In this document: positions 37,496 through 46,748 of the stretch, one piece after another
Numbering within the stretch: the stretch's first letter is position 1
Layout of the letters: every line of letters begins with the position of its first letter
Assembly (NCBI GenBank): GCA_024743195.1
Contig: JANSXE010000002.1
Location: 124,001 to 188,000, forward strand
DNA from: Alphaproteobacteria bacterium
GTDB lineage: Bacteria; Pseudomonadota; Alphaproteobacteria; UBA8366; Aestuariispiraceae
Direction: 5' to 3'
Length of the DNA: 64,000 bases
The notes under the pieces: generated by a model
The model's database searches: none
Told to the model about the DNA's origin: nothing
The model's input: the letters and a program-made list of their open reading frames with translations, nothing else
Program-made: the position numbers and the translations under genes

Positions 37496-38182
37496 TCAGC
37501 GCGCGTCGTCCGCCTTGTAGGAAATGATCGAGAGATAGACCGCCGGCAGCGCGATCAGCTCCATCGGCCCATGCACCGCGACCGCGTCGAAGAACAGCGA
37601 GTCCCCGGGCTTCAGATGGAAGGTCTGGTCCCCGTGGCGATAGATCAGCTCGCCCTTCAGCATGTGGATGAACTCCACGCCGGCGTGGCGGAACTGGTCG
37701 AAGGGCTCGGACTCCTCGGTCAGCGTGATCAGGTAGGGCTCGACCCCCACCTCGCCGCGCAACCCCGTGCCGAGCAATTGGTAGAGGTGGCCCGCCCGCG
37801 TGCCGCGCCGGTCGATCTGCAGCCCCCGCCCGGCCGGGACGTAGGAGACGTCGCGGCTCGCCTCGAACGGCGTGAAGAAGCCGGATATGGGAACCGACAG
37901 CGCGCCGGCCAGCGCCGAGAGCGTGCTCAGCGACGGACTGGCCTGCCCGTTCTCGATCTTGGACAGCATGCCCTGGCTCAGCCCGGCGGCGTTGGCGAGC
38001 TCGGCGACCGTCATGTCCTGGCGCTTGCGCAGCCGGCGGATCTCCTGGCCGACATACTCCTCCAACGGCCGCGGGGCCTCCTCCGCCTCGGGCTTCTGGG
38101 CCTCAGGCTTCTGGGCCTTAGGATTCTGGGCCTCAGGCTGGGCGGCGGGTGCGGCGCGGCCGGCGGCTTTGTCTTCCGTCAT
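37496..38182 (-). CDS. XRE family regulator with C-terminal cupin domain
   Basis: A 228-residue regulator. An N-terminal tail of about 35 residues contains the Gln-Lys-Pro-Glu-Ala repeat. The helix-turn-helix follows (D-M-T-V-A-E-L-A-N-A-A-G-L-S-Q-G-M-L-S-K-I-E-N-G), then a cupin barrel (E-F-I-H-M-L-K-G-E-L and L-K-P-G-D-S-L-F-F-D). XRE-cupin proteins often control amine, polyamine or amino-acid genes. It is directly upstream of and co-directional with the split glutamate-synthase genes. Start at 38182 (MTEDKAAG) chosen; upstream in-frame ATGs at 38194 and 38245 add only basic residues. Confidence 0.85.
   Translation of the reverse strand: MTEDKAAGRAAPAAQPEAQNPKAQKPEAQKPEAEEAPRPLEEYVGQEIRRLRKRQDMTVAELANAAGLSQGMLSKIENGQASPSLSTLSALAGALSVPISGFFTPFEASRDVSYVPAGRGLQIDRRGTRAGHLYQLLGTGLRGEVGVEPYLITLTEESEPFDQFRHAGVEFIHMLKGELIYRHGDQTFHLKPGDSLFFDAVAVHGPMELIALPAVYLSIISYKADDAR
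38091..38135. repeat. 15-bp tandem repeat in the XRE-cupin gene
   Basis: Units GGCTTCTGGGCCTCA start at 38091, 38106 and 38121. They encode the K-P-E-A-Q linker before the helix-turn-helix. Confidence 0.85.
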
Positions 38183-38390
38183 GGCGGGCAGCATAGCGAT
38201 TCGCCGGCGAACGAAAAGCGCCCTGTCCGCGGCGCGGCGCTTCACCCCGCGCGCAGGGGGCCGATCACCGATGCGTGATCCGACGATCTGATCCGATCGC
38301 CGGCGCCGCGCGTAGTGCTTTCACGAAAACGGCGTGCGGCGCCCCTCCCCCCGGCCGCGTCGGCGCACTGGACGAGAAGGGACAAGACCC

Positions 38391-39275
38391 ATGGGTTACA
38401 TCGACGATCCCGACACGCAGCGCGCCAATCTTCGCTTCATCAAGGCCTCCATGCGCCAACCGCTGCTGAGCCGCGAGCGCGAGATGGCCCTGGCCCGCGC
38501 CTGGCGCGAGGAGGGCGACGAGGCCGCGCTGCACGATCTGGTGTCCGCCTACACGCGCCTTGTGGTCTCGATGGCGTCCAAGTTCCGCAATTACGGCCTG
38601 CCGCTCGGCGATCTGGTGCAGGAAGGCTCGGTCGGCTTGATGCAGGCCGCCGCGCGCTTCGAGCCGGAGCGCGACATCCGTTTCTCCACCTACGCGAGCT
38701 GGTGGATCCGCTCCGCCATGCAGGACTATGTGCTGCGCAACTGGTCGATCGTGCGCACCGGCACGACGGCCGCGCAGAAGTCGCTGTTCTTCAATCTTCG
38801 CCGCCTGCGCGCCAAGATCGCGGAGGCCTCGGCCACCCAGATGACGCCCGATCAGCGCCAGTCGATCGCGGACGAGCTGAAGGTTCCCCTGCGCGACGTG
38901 GAATCGATGGAGCACCGCCTCGCCGCCAGCGACCAGTCGCTGAACGCCCCGGTCGGCGAAGAGCAGGACGGCAGCTGGATCGAGTTCCTGCGCGACGACC
39001 GGGCGAGCCCTGAGGAGGTCGTCTCCGGCCTGCGCGACAGCGAGACCCGCTCGCGCTGGCTGGCCGAGGCGATCGGGCAGTTGAGCGAGCGCGAGCAGAC
39101 CATCATCCGCCGGCGCCGGCTGGTCGAAGAGGGCGCGACCCTCGAAGAGCTCGGCCGGGAGCTCGGCGTCAGCAAGGAGCGCGTGCGTCAGCTCGAGCAC
39201 CGCGCGCTCGGCAAGCTGCGCAAGACGCTGGAAGGCTGCGCCGAAACGCCGCGGGATCTGCTGATCGAAGCCTAA
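38391..39275 (+). CDS. rpoH: RNA polymerase sigma factor RpoH (sigma-32 family)
   Basis: A 294-residue heat-shock-type sigma factor. Region 2 shows D-L-V-Q-E-G-S-V-G-L-M-Q-A-A and F-S-T-Y-A-S-W-W-I-R; the RpoH-specific box appears as Q-K-S-L-F-F-N-L-R-R-L-R; region 4 ends G-V-S-K-E-R-V-R-Q-L-E. Alphaproteobacteria often carry two or more rpoH paralogues, so this may be the main or a stress-specific copy. The ATG at 38391 follows GAGAAGGGAC. It ends 5 bp before a convergent gene. Confidence 0.92.
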   Translation: MGYIDDPDTQRANLRFIKASMRQPLLSREREMALARAWREEGDEAALHDLVSAYTRLVVSMASKFRNYGLPLGDLVQEGSVGLMQAAARFEPERDIRFSTYASWWIRSAMQDYVLRNWSIVRTGTTAAQKSLFFNLRRLRAKIAEASATQMTPDQRQSIADELKVPLRDVESMEHRLAASDQSLNAPVGEEQDGSWIEFLRDDRASPEEVVSGLRDSETRSRWLAEAIGQLSEREQTIIRRRRLVEEGATLEELGRELGVSKERVRQLEHRALGKLRKTLEGCAETPRDLLIEA

Positions 39276-39280
39276 GCCGG

Positions 39281-40252
39281 TCACCGGCCCGGGGCGTCGA
39301 CGCGCTCCAGAAAGCGCGGGTCGTCGAGATCGAGATAGGGCCCGTTCCACCAGCGCAGCCAGCCGCGCACCCGGACGCGCGCGCCCTCCAGGATCTCCAG
39401 GTCCACGCCGGCGCGCTCGAAGCGGCGTCGCGCGGCGGCGTCGAGCCCCGCGGTGAAATCGCGCCGCCAATCCGGCCCGAATTCCAGGAACCGGCGCTGG
39501 CCGGCGCGCCCGACGCGGCGCACCTCCCCCTCCACCAGAACGAAGCGATCGGCCGGTCCGTCGAACGGCTCCGCCGGCTCCAGACGATAAGGCGGCGGCC
39601 CCCAGGGACCGCCGTCCCAAAGCCCGGCGCGCGCCGCACGCGCCGCCGCCTCCGCCGCCAGAAGCGCGGCCAGCCGCTCCGGATCGGCGTCCGGCTCCGG
39701 CAGGACGAAGAGCCAGCCGGCCCGCACCAAATCCTCGGCCAGGTCGCCGCCGTCCGGTCCTTGCACCCGTCCGCGCAGACGCCCCAACCGATCCCGCGCC
39801 GCCCCCGCCAGGTCGATCCGCAACCGCCGGCCGAGCGTCCGGTCGGCGAGCGCGCGGGCGGCGGCCCGCTCCGCTTCAACCTGACCGGGCGCGCCCGGCG
39901 CCAGCGCCAGCGGCCCGATCAGATGCGGCAGCACCAGAACCCGGCCGTCGGTCAATTGCAGCGCCCGGGCGCCGAGCGCCGCCGCCGCCTCGGCGGCGAA
40001 GCTTTGCGCCAGACCGGCCTGCGGATCGTCGCGCGGCGTCGGGGCTGACGGGGGGCCGTCCGGCTCTTCCTGAGACGCGTCAGGGGCCGCCAGTTCGGGC
40101 GGCTCCGGCTCCGGCGCCTGGGCTACGGCCCCGGACAGCGTCAGGAGCGCCGCCAGCGCGGCGGCTGCGAGACCGGGCGCCGTCCGCCGCGCCGACGGTA
40201 CAGCGATCCGCCGGCCGGGCAGGCGTCTGAGACGGAGCGGACTACCGGTCAT
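39281..40252 (-). CDS. Secreted SNase-like (thermonuclease-fold) protein, probably degenerate
   Basis: A 323-residue exported protein. A hydrophobic stretch at about 24-46 ending in A-V-A-Q-A is a signal peptide or anchor; a Pro/Glu/Asp-rich linker follows. Residues about 95-215 resemble the staphylococcal-nuclease fold (L-G-R-R-L-R-I-D-L-A, R-D-R-L-G-R-L-R-G-R-V, D-L-V-R-A-G-W-L). The G-R of the catalytic strand is present, but the L-x-x-I-D-x-P-E loop carrying the other catalytic residues is replaced. A second OB-like part (G-E-V-R-R-V-G through V-R-V-R-G-W-L-R-W) closes the protein. Nuclease activity is doubtful. Confidence 0.65.
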   Translation of the reverse strand: MTGSPLRLRRLPGRRIAVPSARRTAPGLAAAALAALLTLSGAVAQAPEPEPPELAAPDASQEEPDGPPSAPTPRDDPQAGLAQSFAAEAAAALGARALQLTDGRVLVLPHLIGPLALAPGAPGQVEAERAAARALADRTLGRRLRIDLAGAARDRLGRLRGRVQGPDGGDLAEDLVRAGWLFVLPEPDADPERLAALLAAEAAARAARAGLWDGGPWGPPPYRLEPAEPFDGPADRFVLVEGEVRRVGRAGQRRFLEFGPDWRRDFTAGLDAAARRRFERAGVDLEILEGARVRVRGWLRWWNGPYLDLDDPRFLERVDAPGR

Positions 40253-40407
40253 CCGGCGATTTATCCTTTGCGGCGGCGGGGCGCCCCGCCATACTGACGC
40301 GGCCGTTCGGCGCTGCGGCGCCGACCGGCTTGGCGCCGGCGAACAAGTCGGCGCGGCCGAGACGCGCCGGCCGCCCGCTTTCGGAGAAGTCAACAGGTAG
40401 CGCCCCC

Positions 40408-41361
40408 ATGCCGCGAGATCGGCTCTATCCCAGCCTCGACGCGCGAAAGAGCGGCCGGCTCGCCGTCGAGCCGCCGCACGAGATCTATTGGGAGGAGGCC
40501 GGCGCGCCGGACGGCGTGCCCGTCTGTTTCCTGCATGGCGGGCCAGGCGCCGGGGCGAGCGCCGGGCACCGCCGCTTCTTCGATCCGAAGCACTACCGCA
40601 TCGTGCTGCACGACCAGCGCGGCGCCGGGCGCTCCCTGCCGAGCGCGGAGATCGCCAAGAACGACACCCAGCGCCTGGTCGCCGACATCGAGGCGCTGCG
40701 CCGCCATCTGGGAATCGAGCGCTGGATCCTGTTCGGCGGCAGCTGGGGCTCCAGCCTCGCGCTCGCCTATGCGACGACCCATCCGGAGCGCGTGATCGCG
40801 CTGGCGCTGCGCGGCGTCTTCCTGTGCCGCAAGGCGGAGGTCGCGTGGTTCCTGCACGGCATGGGCCGGTTCCACCCGGAGGCGGAGGCCGCCTTCCTCG
40901 GCTTCCTGCCGGAGGCGGAGCGCGCCGACCCGCTCGGCGCCTACTACAGACGGCTGTGCGATCCGGACCCGGCGGTTCACGGCCCCGCCGCGGTCGCCTG
41001 GAGTCGCTACGAGGCGGAATGCTCCACCCTGCTGCCGAACCGGGACAGCGTCCAGTCGCTGACCCGCTCGGAGACCGCGCTGCCGCTCGCCCGGCTGGAG
41101 GCGCATTACTTCATGAACGACCTGTTCCTGGAGGAGGGAGAGCTGCTCGCCAAGGCGGACCGGCTGCAAGGCATACCGGGCGCCATCGTGCAGGGCCGCT
41201 ACGACGTGGTCTGCCCGCCGAAGAGCGCCTGCGACCTCGCCGCCCGCTGGCGCGACGCGCGGCTCACCATGGTGCCCGACGCCGGCCACTCCGCGACCGA
41301 GCCCGGGATCGCCGTCGCCCTCGTGCAGGCGATGGAGCGGTTCAAGAGCTTGACGGGATAG
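40408..41361 (+). CDS. pip: Prolyl iminopeptidase
   Basis: A 317-residue alpha/beta-hydrolase of family S33 that removes N-terminal proline. The oxyanion motif L-H-G-G-P-G-A-G is at 42-49, D-Q-R-G-A-G-R-S is family-specific, the nucleophile is S112 in G-G-S-W-G-S-S-L, and the acid/base residues lie in G-R-Y-D-V-V-C-P and D-A-G-H-S. Length is standard. Start at 40408 (MPRDRLYPSL) matches the family N-terminus. It ends 4 bp before the convergent regulator gene, leaving no room for a separate terminator. Confidence 0.92.
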   Translation: MPRDRLYPSLDARKSGRLAVEPPHEIYWEEAGAPDGVPVCFLHGGPGAGASAGHRRFFDPKHYRIVLHDQRGAGRSLPSAEIAKNDTQRLVADIEALRRHLGIERWILFGGSWGSSLALAYATTHPERVIALALRGVFLCRKAEVAWFLHGMGRFHPEAEAAFLGFLPEAERADPLGAYYRRLCDPDPAVHGPAAVAWSRYEAECSTLLPNRDSVQSLTRSETALPLARLEAHYFMNDLFLEEGELLAKADRLQGIPGAIVQGRYDVVCPPKSACDLAARWRDARLTMVPDAGHSATEPGIAVALVQAMERFKSLTG

Positions 41362-41365
41362 CGCC

Positions 41366-42928
41366 CTACCGCGTCGGCCCCGGCCGTTCGTGGTGCCAGG
41401 GCCAGCCGGGGGCGGTGTAGGGGCTGGCGCCGCGCAAATTCTCGTCGACGGTGTAGCGCAGATGCACCGGCGGGAAGGCGCGCTGCGGGCAGTCCATGCG
41501 CTCGCAGATACGGCAGGCGACGCCGATCTCGCCGGAGCGCTCCGGCCGGTCGAGGTCGAGCCCGTCGGAATAGACCATCTCCCTGGCGTAGCGCACGTCG
41601 CAGCCGAGCCCGATCGCCTGGTGGAACACCGGCGCGCCGTGGCCGAGCCCGCCTTTGCGCACCGTGCGCGCGATGCAGAAATAGGCCTGCCCGTCCGGCA
41701 GGCGCGAGACCTGCGCCTGGATCACGCCGGGATTGAGGAAGGCGGCGTAGACGTTCCAGCGCGCGCAGGCCCCGCCGTGCCGCGGGATCGGCAGGCCGGA
41801 GAGCGTGAAGCGCTTCGAGATGTTGCCCGCCGTATCGACCCGCAGCATGTGCAGCGGCACGCCCCGCGCGTCGGGCCGGTTGAGGCTGGTCAGCCGGTGG
41901 CAGACCTGCTCGAAGCTGGCGTTGAACTGGTGCTGCAGCAGCTCGATGTCGTAGCGCTGGGCGCGGGCGGCCTGCAGGATGTCCTCATAGGGCATCAGCA
42001 AGGCGGCCGCGAAATAGTTGGCGAGCGCGACCCGTCCCAGCGCGCGCGCCTGCTCGTCCTTGATGCGGTTCTCGCTCAGCAGCATCTCCAGCACCGGCGC
42101 GGCGGAGAGCTGGCCGATCTGATGCGCGAGCTGGAAGGCCCGCGCCTGCCCGTCGAGCCGGGGCGAGACTTGCAAGAGCCGCGCCTGGCGCTCGAAGCGC
42201 CGCGCGACCGAGGCCTCGCCCGGCGTCTCCGGCGCCGCGAAGGCGGTGCGCACGCCGTGGGCCTCGAGGAGGTAATCCGCCATCCGCTCCCAGGAAAGCG
42301 CCGCCCCGGAATGGCCGCCCCCGCCGCCGGTCATCTTCACCTCCCGGCGCACCCGGTCGGCCTCGTGCTCCAGCTCCGGGAAGTGATTCTGGTTCTCCTG
42401 GATCATGTCGGAGATCAGGTCCGCCGGGGCCAGATCGGCGAAGGGGAAGCCGGCGCCCTCCTCCCCGTCGGTCATCTGCGCGGCGAGGCTGCGCGCGTCG
42501 TTCAGCGTCTTGTGGTAGGCGTCGTAGAGGGTGAGGAGCGCGCGCGCCGCCTGCGGGCTCGCGCTCACCAGCTCGCGCACGTCGGTGGTGGTGAGCTCCA
42601 TCTCCTCGAACAGCCGGTCGCCGCAGGCGTCCAGCACGTCGCTGTAGAGCCGGCTCTCGTCGTCCTCCGCCAGGCTCGCGAAATCGAGGCCGAACTCCTC
42701 CGCGATCCCCAGCAACAGATCCGTCGTCAGCTTGCGCCGATTGTGCTCGATCAGATTGAGGTAGGACGCGCTGACGCCCAACCGCTCGGCCAGTTGCGCC
42801 TGGGTCAGACCCCGCTCGCGCCGCAGCCGGCGGATCTTCGCGCCGATCTTCGGCGCCGCCTTGCCTGGGGATTTGCCTGCGGCTTTGCCTGCGGTCTTGC
42901 CTGCGGTCTTTTGCGCGCCCGTCGCCAT
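41366..42928 (-). CDS. XRE/IrrE-like acyl-CoA-responsive regulator (ScfR/RamB type)
   Basis: A 520-residue regulator. After a Lys-Ala-Gly-rich tail, the helix-turn-helix (L-T-Q-A-Q-L-A-E-R-L-G-V-S-A-S-Y-L-N-L-I-E) sits at about 40-62. The middle is an ImmA/IrrE-type domain whose protease motif is degraded to A-H-Q-I-G-Q instead of H-E-x-x-H. The C-terminal domain has paired cysteines in C-R-I-C-E-R-M-D-C-P-Q-R-A-F-P-P. This matches the short-chain fatty acyl/RamB regulators that control glyoxylate and methylcitrate genes. It is divergent from isocitrate lyase, its expected target. Confidence 0.85.
   Translation of the reverse strand: MATGAQKTAGKTAGKAAGKSPGKAAPKIGAKIRRLRRERGLTQAQLAERLGVSASYLNLIEHNRRKLTTDLLLGIAEEFGLDFASLAEDDESRLYSDVLDACGDRLFEEMELTTTDVRELVSASPQAARALLTLYDAYHKTLNDARSLAAQMTDGEEGAGFPFADLAPADLISDMIQENQNHFPELEHEADRVRREVKMTGGGGGHSGAALSWERMADYLLEAHGVRTAFAAPETPGEASVARRFERQARLLQVSPRLDGQARAFQLAHQIGQLSAAPVLEMLLSENRIKDEQARALGRVALANYFAAALLMPYEDILQAARAQRYDIELLQHQFNASFEQVCHRLTSLNRPDARGVPLHMLRVDTAGNISKRFTLSGLPIPRHGGACARWNVYAAFLNPGVIQAQVSRLPDGQAYFCIARTVRKGGLGHGAPVFHQAIGLGCDVRYAREMVYSDGLDLDRPERSGEIGVACRICERMDCPQRAFPPVHLRYTVDENLRGASPYTAPGWPWHHERPGPTR
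42861..42908. repeat. 12-bp tandem repeat in the ScfR-type gene (four units)
   Basis: Units TTGCCTG(C/G)GG(N)(N) start at 42861, 42873, 42885 and 42897 and encode the repeated K-x-A-G-K tail before the helix-turn-helix. Confidence 0.85.
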
Positions 42929-42944
42929 CGCCCGTCGCTCCCGA

Positions 42945-42978
42945 CTTTACCAGCTTTACAGAATGTAAATTCTTTACA
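42945..42978. promoter_or_regulatory. Operator array for the ScfR/RamB-type regulator (regulator-proximal)
   Basis: TTTACA (42955-42960), TGTAAA (42964-42969) and TTTACA (42973-42978) alternate with 3-bp spacers, giving two overlapping 15-bp palindromes with a 9-bp period. A further CTTTAC lies at 42945. It is 17-50 bp before the regulator start, consistent with autoregulation. Confidence 0.6.
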
Positions 42979-43100
42979 CGTCCCTTGTCCATCCTTGTCA
43001 CGTCGGAAACCCATTGTGCAGCGCGGCGAAACCGCGTTAGCTCCCGGATAACAGGGTCGAAAGCGCCCATGCAGGCGCGCCGGTCGGCGACAAACCAGGC

Positions 43101-43119
43101 TGTAAAGCCAGTTTGTAAA
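43101..43119 (+). promoter_or_regulatory. Paired TGTAAA sites before aceA
   Basis: TGTAAA at 43101-43106 and again at 43114-43119, each followed by GCC, are direct repeats of the half-site in the operator array 120 bp away. They lie 77 bp before the isocitrate lyase start. Likely control of aceA by the divergent regulator. Confidence 0.5.
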
Positions 43120-43195
43120 GCCTTCACAGACCCGATCGAAGCGAGCGCACGCCGGCGAACGGGGCGCCCCGACAGACGAAAAGGACGAGCGAGAG

Positions 43196-44515
<1,320 letters not shown>

Positions 44516-44653
44516 GCCCCGGGAAACCGGGAGGGGTCGCCTTCCAGGGAGGGCGCGACAGGGTCCGCGATCGCATCGGCGAAGGCCGGGACCGGCCGGG
44601 GGGTTAGACCCGGACCTTCGCAGATCGCGGGCGCTTCAAGCGCTCTACTCGGC

Positions 44654-44688
44654 GAAACGCCCGTCGGACGGACTCCGGCGGGCGTTTC
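44654..44688 (+). terminator. Terminator after aceA
   Basis: GAAACGCCCGTCGGA (44654-44668) pairs with TCCGGCGGGCGTTTC (44674-44688) over 15 bp with one T-G wobble and a 5-nt loop, followed by CCTTTG. Otherwise the 350 bp from aceA to 44866 shows no gene. Confidence 0.7.
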
Positions 44689-44866
44689 CTTTGCGCCAGA
44701 ACCCGGATCGCGGGTGTGACCGCCGCCACAGCGCGCCGGCGCCGAAGCGTCTATCCTTTCCGCATCATTCGATCCGTCCGATCGCCCCGGACCGCCGGGC
44801 GGCGCCCTTGGAGAGGCCGCCGACCCGGAGCCCGGGGGCCGGACCCGAACCGAGGGGAGGTCCGTC

Positions 44867-44968
44867 ATGCGCACCCTGTTCGATGTGGTTCAGCTTCCCG
44901 TCGGCGGCTACGGCGCCGCCGCCGCGCTTCTGATCTTCGGGCCGCTGTTGGCGTTGGCGTCTCTCTAG
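44867..44968 (+). CDS. Small hydrophobic membrane peptide, 33 residues (unrecognised)
   Basis: ATG at 44867 opens a 33-codon frame ending TAG at 44966. GAGGGGAGG (44852-44860) sits 6 nt before the ATG, one of the best ribosome-binding sites in the window. The peptide has a short polar head ([12 protein letters not shown]) and a Gly/Ala/Leu segment from about 13 to 33 long enough to span a membrane once. A 14-bp-stem terminator begins 52 nt after the stop, so it looks like a self-contained transcription unit. I recognise no family. A chance frame cannot be excluded, but site, hydrophobicity and terminator together argue for a real small protein. Confidence 0.5.
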   Translation: MRTLFDVVQLPVGGYGAAAALLIFGPLLALASL

Positions 44969-45020
44969 CGCGGTCGAGTCCCGTTGCGTGAGGTCCCTAT
45001 TCCCTGTTCGTTGACTGATC

Positions 45021-45074
45021 CGCCTCCGCCCCCGATCGATCTTCGGATCGCTTCCGGGGGCGGAGGCGTCTTTT
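45021..45074 (+). terminator. Rho-independent terminator between the mini-gene and tRNA-Arg
   Basis: CGCCTCCGCCCCCG (45021-45034) pairs perfectly with CGGGGGCGGAGGCG (45055-45068), with an inner GATCGAT/GATCG stem, followed by TCTTTT (45069-45074). Confidence 0.85.
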
Positions 45075-45141
45075 CGCGCGGCGCGCGCCCCGCATTCCGC
45101 GCTGGCCAAGCGGGCCGGGCTTCGCTATACAGCCGCTCGAT

Positions 45142-45425
<284 letters not shown>

Positions 45426-45587
45426 CTCCTGGGCTCGAAACGCTCTTCTGCGATCCCGAAGCGCATCGGCTGCGCCCACGCGTCCTTCTGCGACGTCCGG
45501 CGGCGCGGATGCGATGGCGCGCGGGCGCGGCGCGGGCTATGCGCGGAGGGTGGGCTCGTTGCGGGCCGTCCGGACGGGGGAAGGCGG

Positions 45588-46748
45588 ATGCTGGAGGAGG
45601 CGAGGCGGCGCACGGCGGCGTTGCAGGGCCGGATGGCCGAAGCGGGGATCGAGCGCGCCGTGATCACGGACGAGAGCTCGATCGCCTATCTGGCCGGCTT
45701 CTGGGGTTATCTGGGGGTCGAGTTCGGGCGCCCGACGCTGCTCTTGGTGCCGGTCGAGGGGGCGCCGACGGTGATCACGCCCCTGATGGAAGCCGACATG
45801 GTCGCCGCCATGACCTGGGTCGAGGACGTGCGGCCGTGGGAGGATGCGGGGCCCCGCGGCTGGCCGGCCGTTCTGGGAGAGGCGCTCGGCGGCGCGCCGG
45901 CCGCGCTCGCGGTCGAGAAGCCCTCGCTGCCGGCGCCGGTGCGCAATCTGCTGGACGCGGCCTATCCCGAGACCCGGCTGGACGACGTCGCCCCGCTGAT
46001 CGGCGCCTTGCGCAGGATCAAGAGCCCGCTGGAGGTCGACGTGATGCGCCAGGCGGGCCGCATCGCCGGCGCCATGATGCGCGCCGCGCACGAGTCGCTC
46101 GAAGAGGGCCGGCCGGAGTTTGAATCGGCGCTGGCCGTGATCGACGCCGGCACCCGCGCCGCCGCCGGCTTCCTGACCGACCGGGGCTGGGAGCGATTCG
46201 TCTCCCCCATGATCCACAATCTGCAGATCCTGCAGAGCGGCGAGGACGTGGCGATGGTGCACCGCCGCGCCGGCGTCAGACGGTATCGGCGCGGCGATCC
46301 GGTTTATTTCTGCTTCTGCAACATGGCGCAGTTCAAACAGTACAAGCTGGGCTTCGACCGCCTGTTCCACATCGGCCAACCGGACGACGAGGCCGCCGCC
46401 GTGCAGCAGGCCGCGATCGACGCGCAGCAGGCCGCCGTCGCCGCGATCCGCCCGGGCGTCGCGGCGGAGGATGTCGCGGAGGCCGCCGACGCCGTCTACC
46501 GCGCGCGCGGGCTGGCCAGCGGCTACCGCACCGGCCGGTCGATCGGCGTCGCCTATCTGGAGGCGCCGGAGCTGAAGCCGGGCGACCGGACGATCCTGCA
46601 GCCCGGCATGACCTTCGCGGTCGACGGCGGGGTGTCGGTGGACGGGCGTCTGGCGGGGCGCATCGGCGATTCCGTCGTGGTGACGGAGGACGGCTGCGAC
46701 TATCTGACCGACTATCCGCGCGAAATCCTGACGGCCGGCCGTGGCTGA
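45588..46748 (+). CDS. M24 (pita-bread fold) hydrolase lacking canonical metal ligands
   Basis: A 386-residue protein with the Xaa-Pro peptidase/creatinase layout: an N-terminal creatinase-like domain (1-135) and a catalytic-fold domain (150-380). The five metal ligands of the peptidases are mostly gone: the D-x-G strand reads Y-F-C-F-C-N-M, the ligand His in T-G-H-G-I-G is R317 (R-T-G-R-S-I-G), and the two glutamates are D346 and G360. This resembles metal-free creatinase or ectoine-hydrolase relatives more than a peptidase. Start at 45588 is chosen because upstream codons run into the tRNA repeats. It overlaps the next gene by 8 bp. Confidence 0.75.
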   Translation: MLEEARRRTAALQGRMAEAGIERAVITDESSIAYLAGFWGYLGVEFGRPTLLLVPVEGAPTVITPLMEADMVAAMTWVEDVRPWEDAGPRGWPAVLGEALGGAPAALAVEKPSLPAPVRNLLDAAYPETRLDDVAPLIGALRRIKSPLEVDVMRQAGRIAGAMMRAAHESLEEGRPEFESALAVIDAGTRAAAGFLTDRGWERFVSPMIHNLQILQSGEDVAMVHRRAGVRRYRRGDPVYFCFCNMAQFKQYKLGFDRLFHIGQPDDEAAAVQQAAIDAQQAAVAAIRPGVAAEDVAEAADAVYRARGLASGYRTGRSIGVAYLEAPELKPGDRTILQPGMTFAVDGGVSVDGRLAGRIGDSVVVTEDGCDYLTDYPREILTAGRG

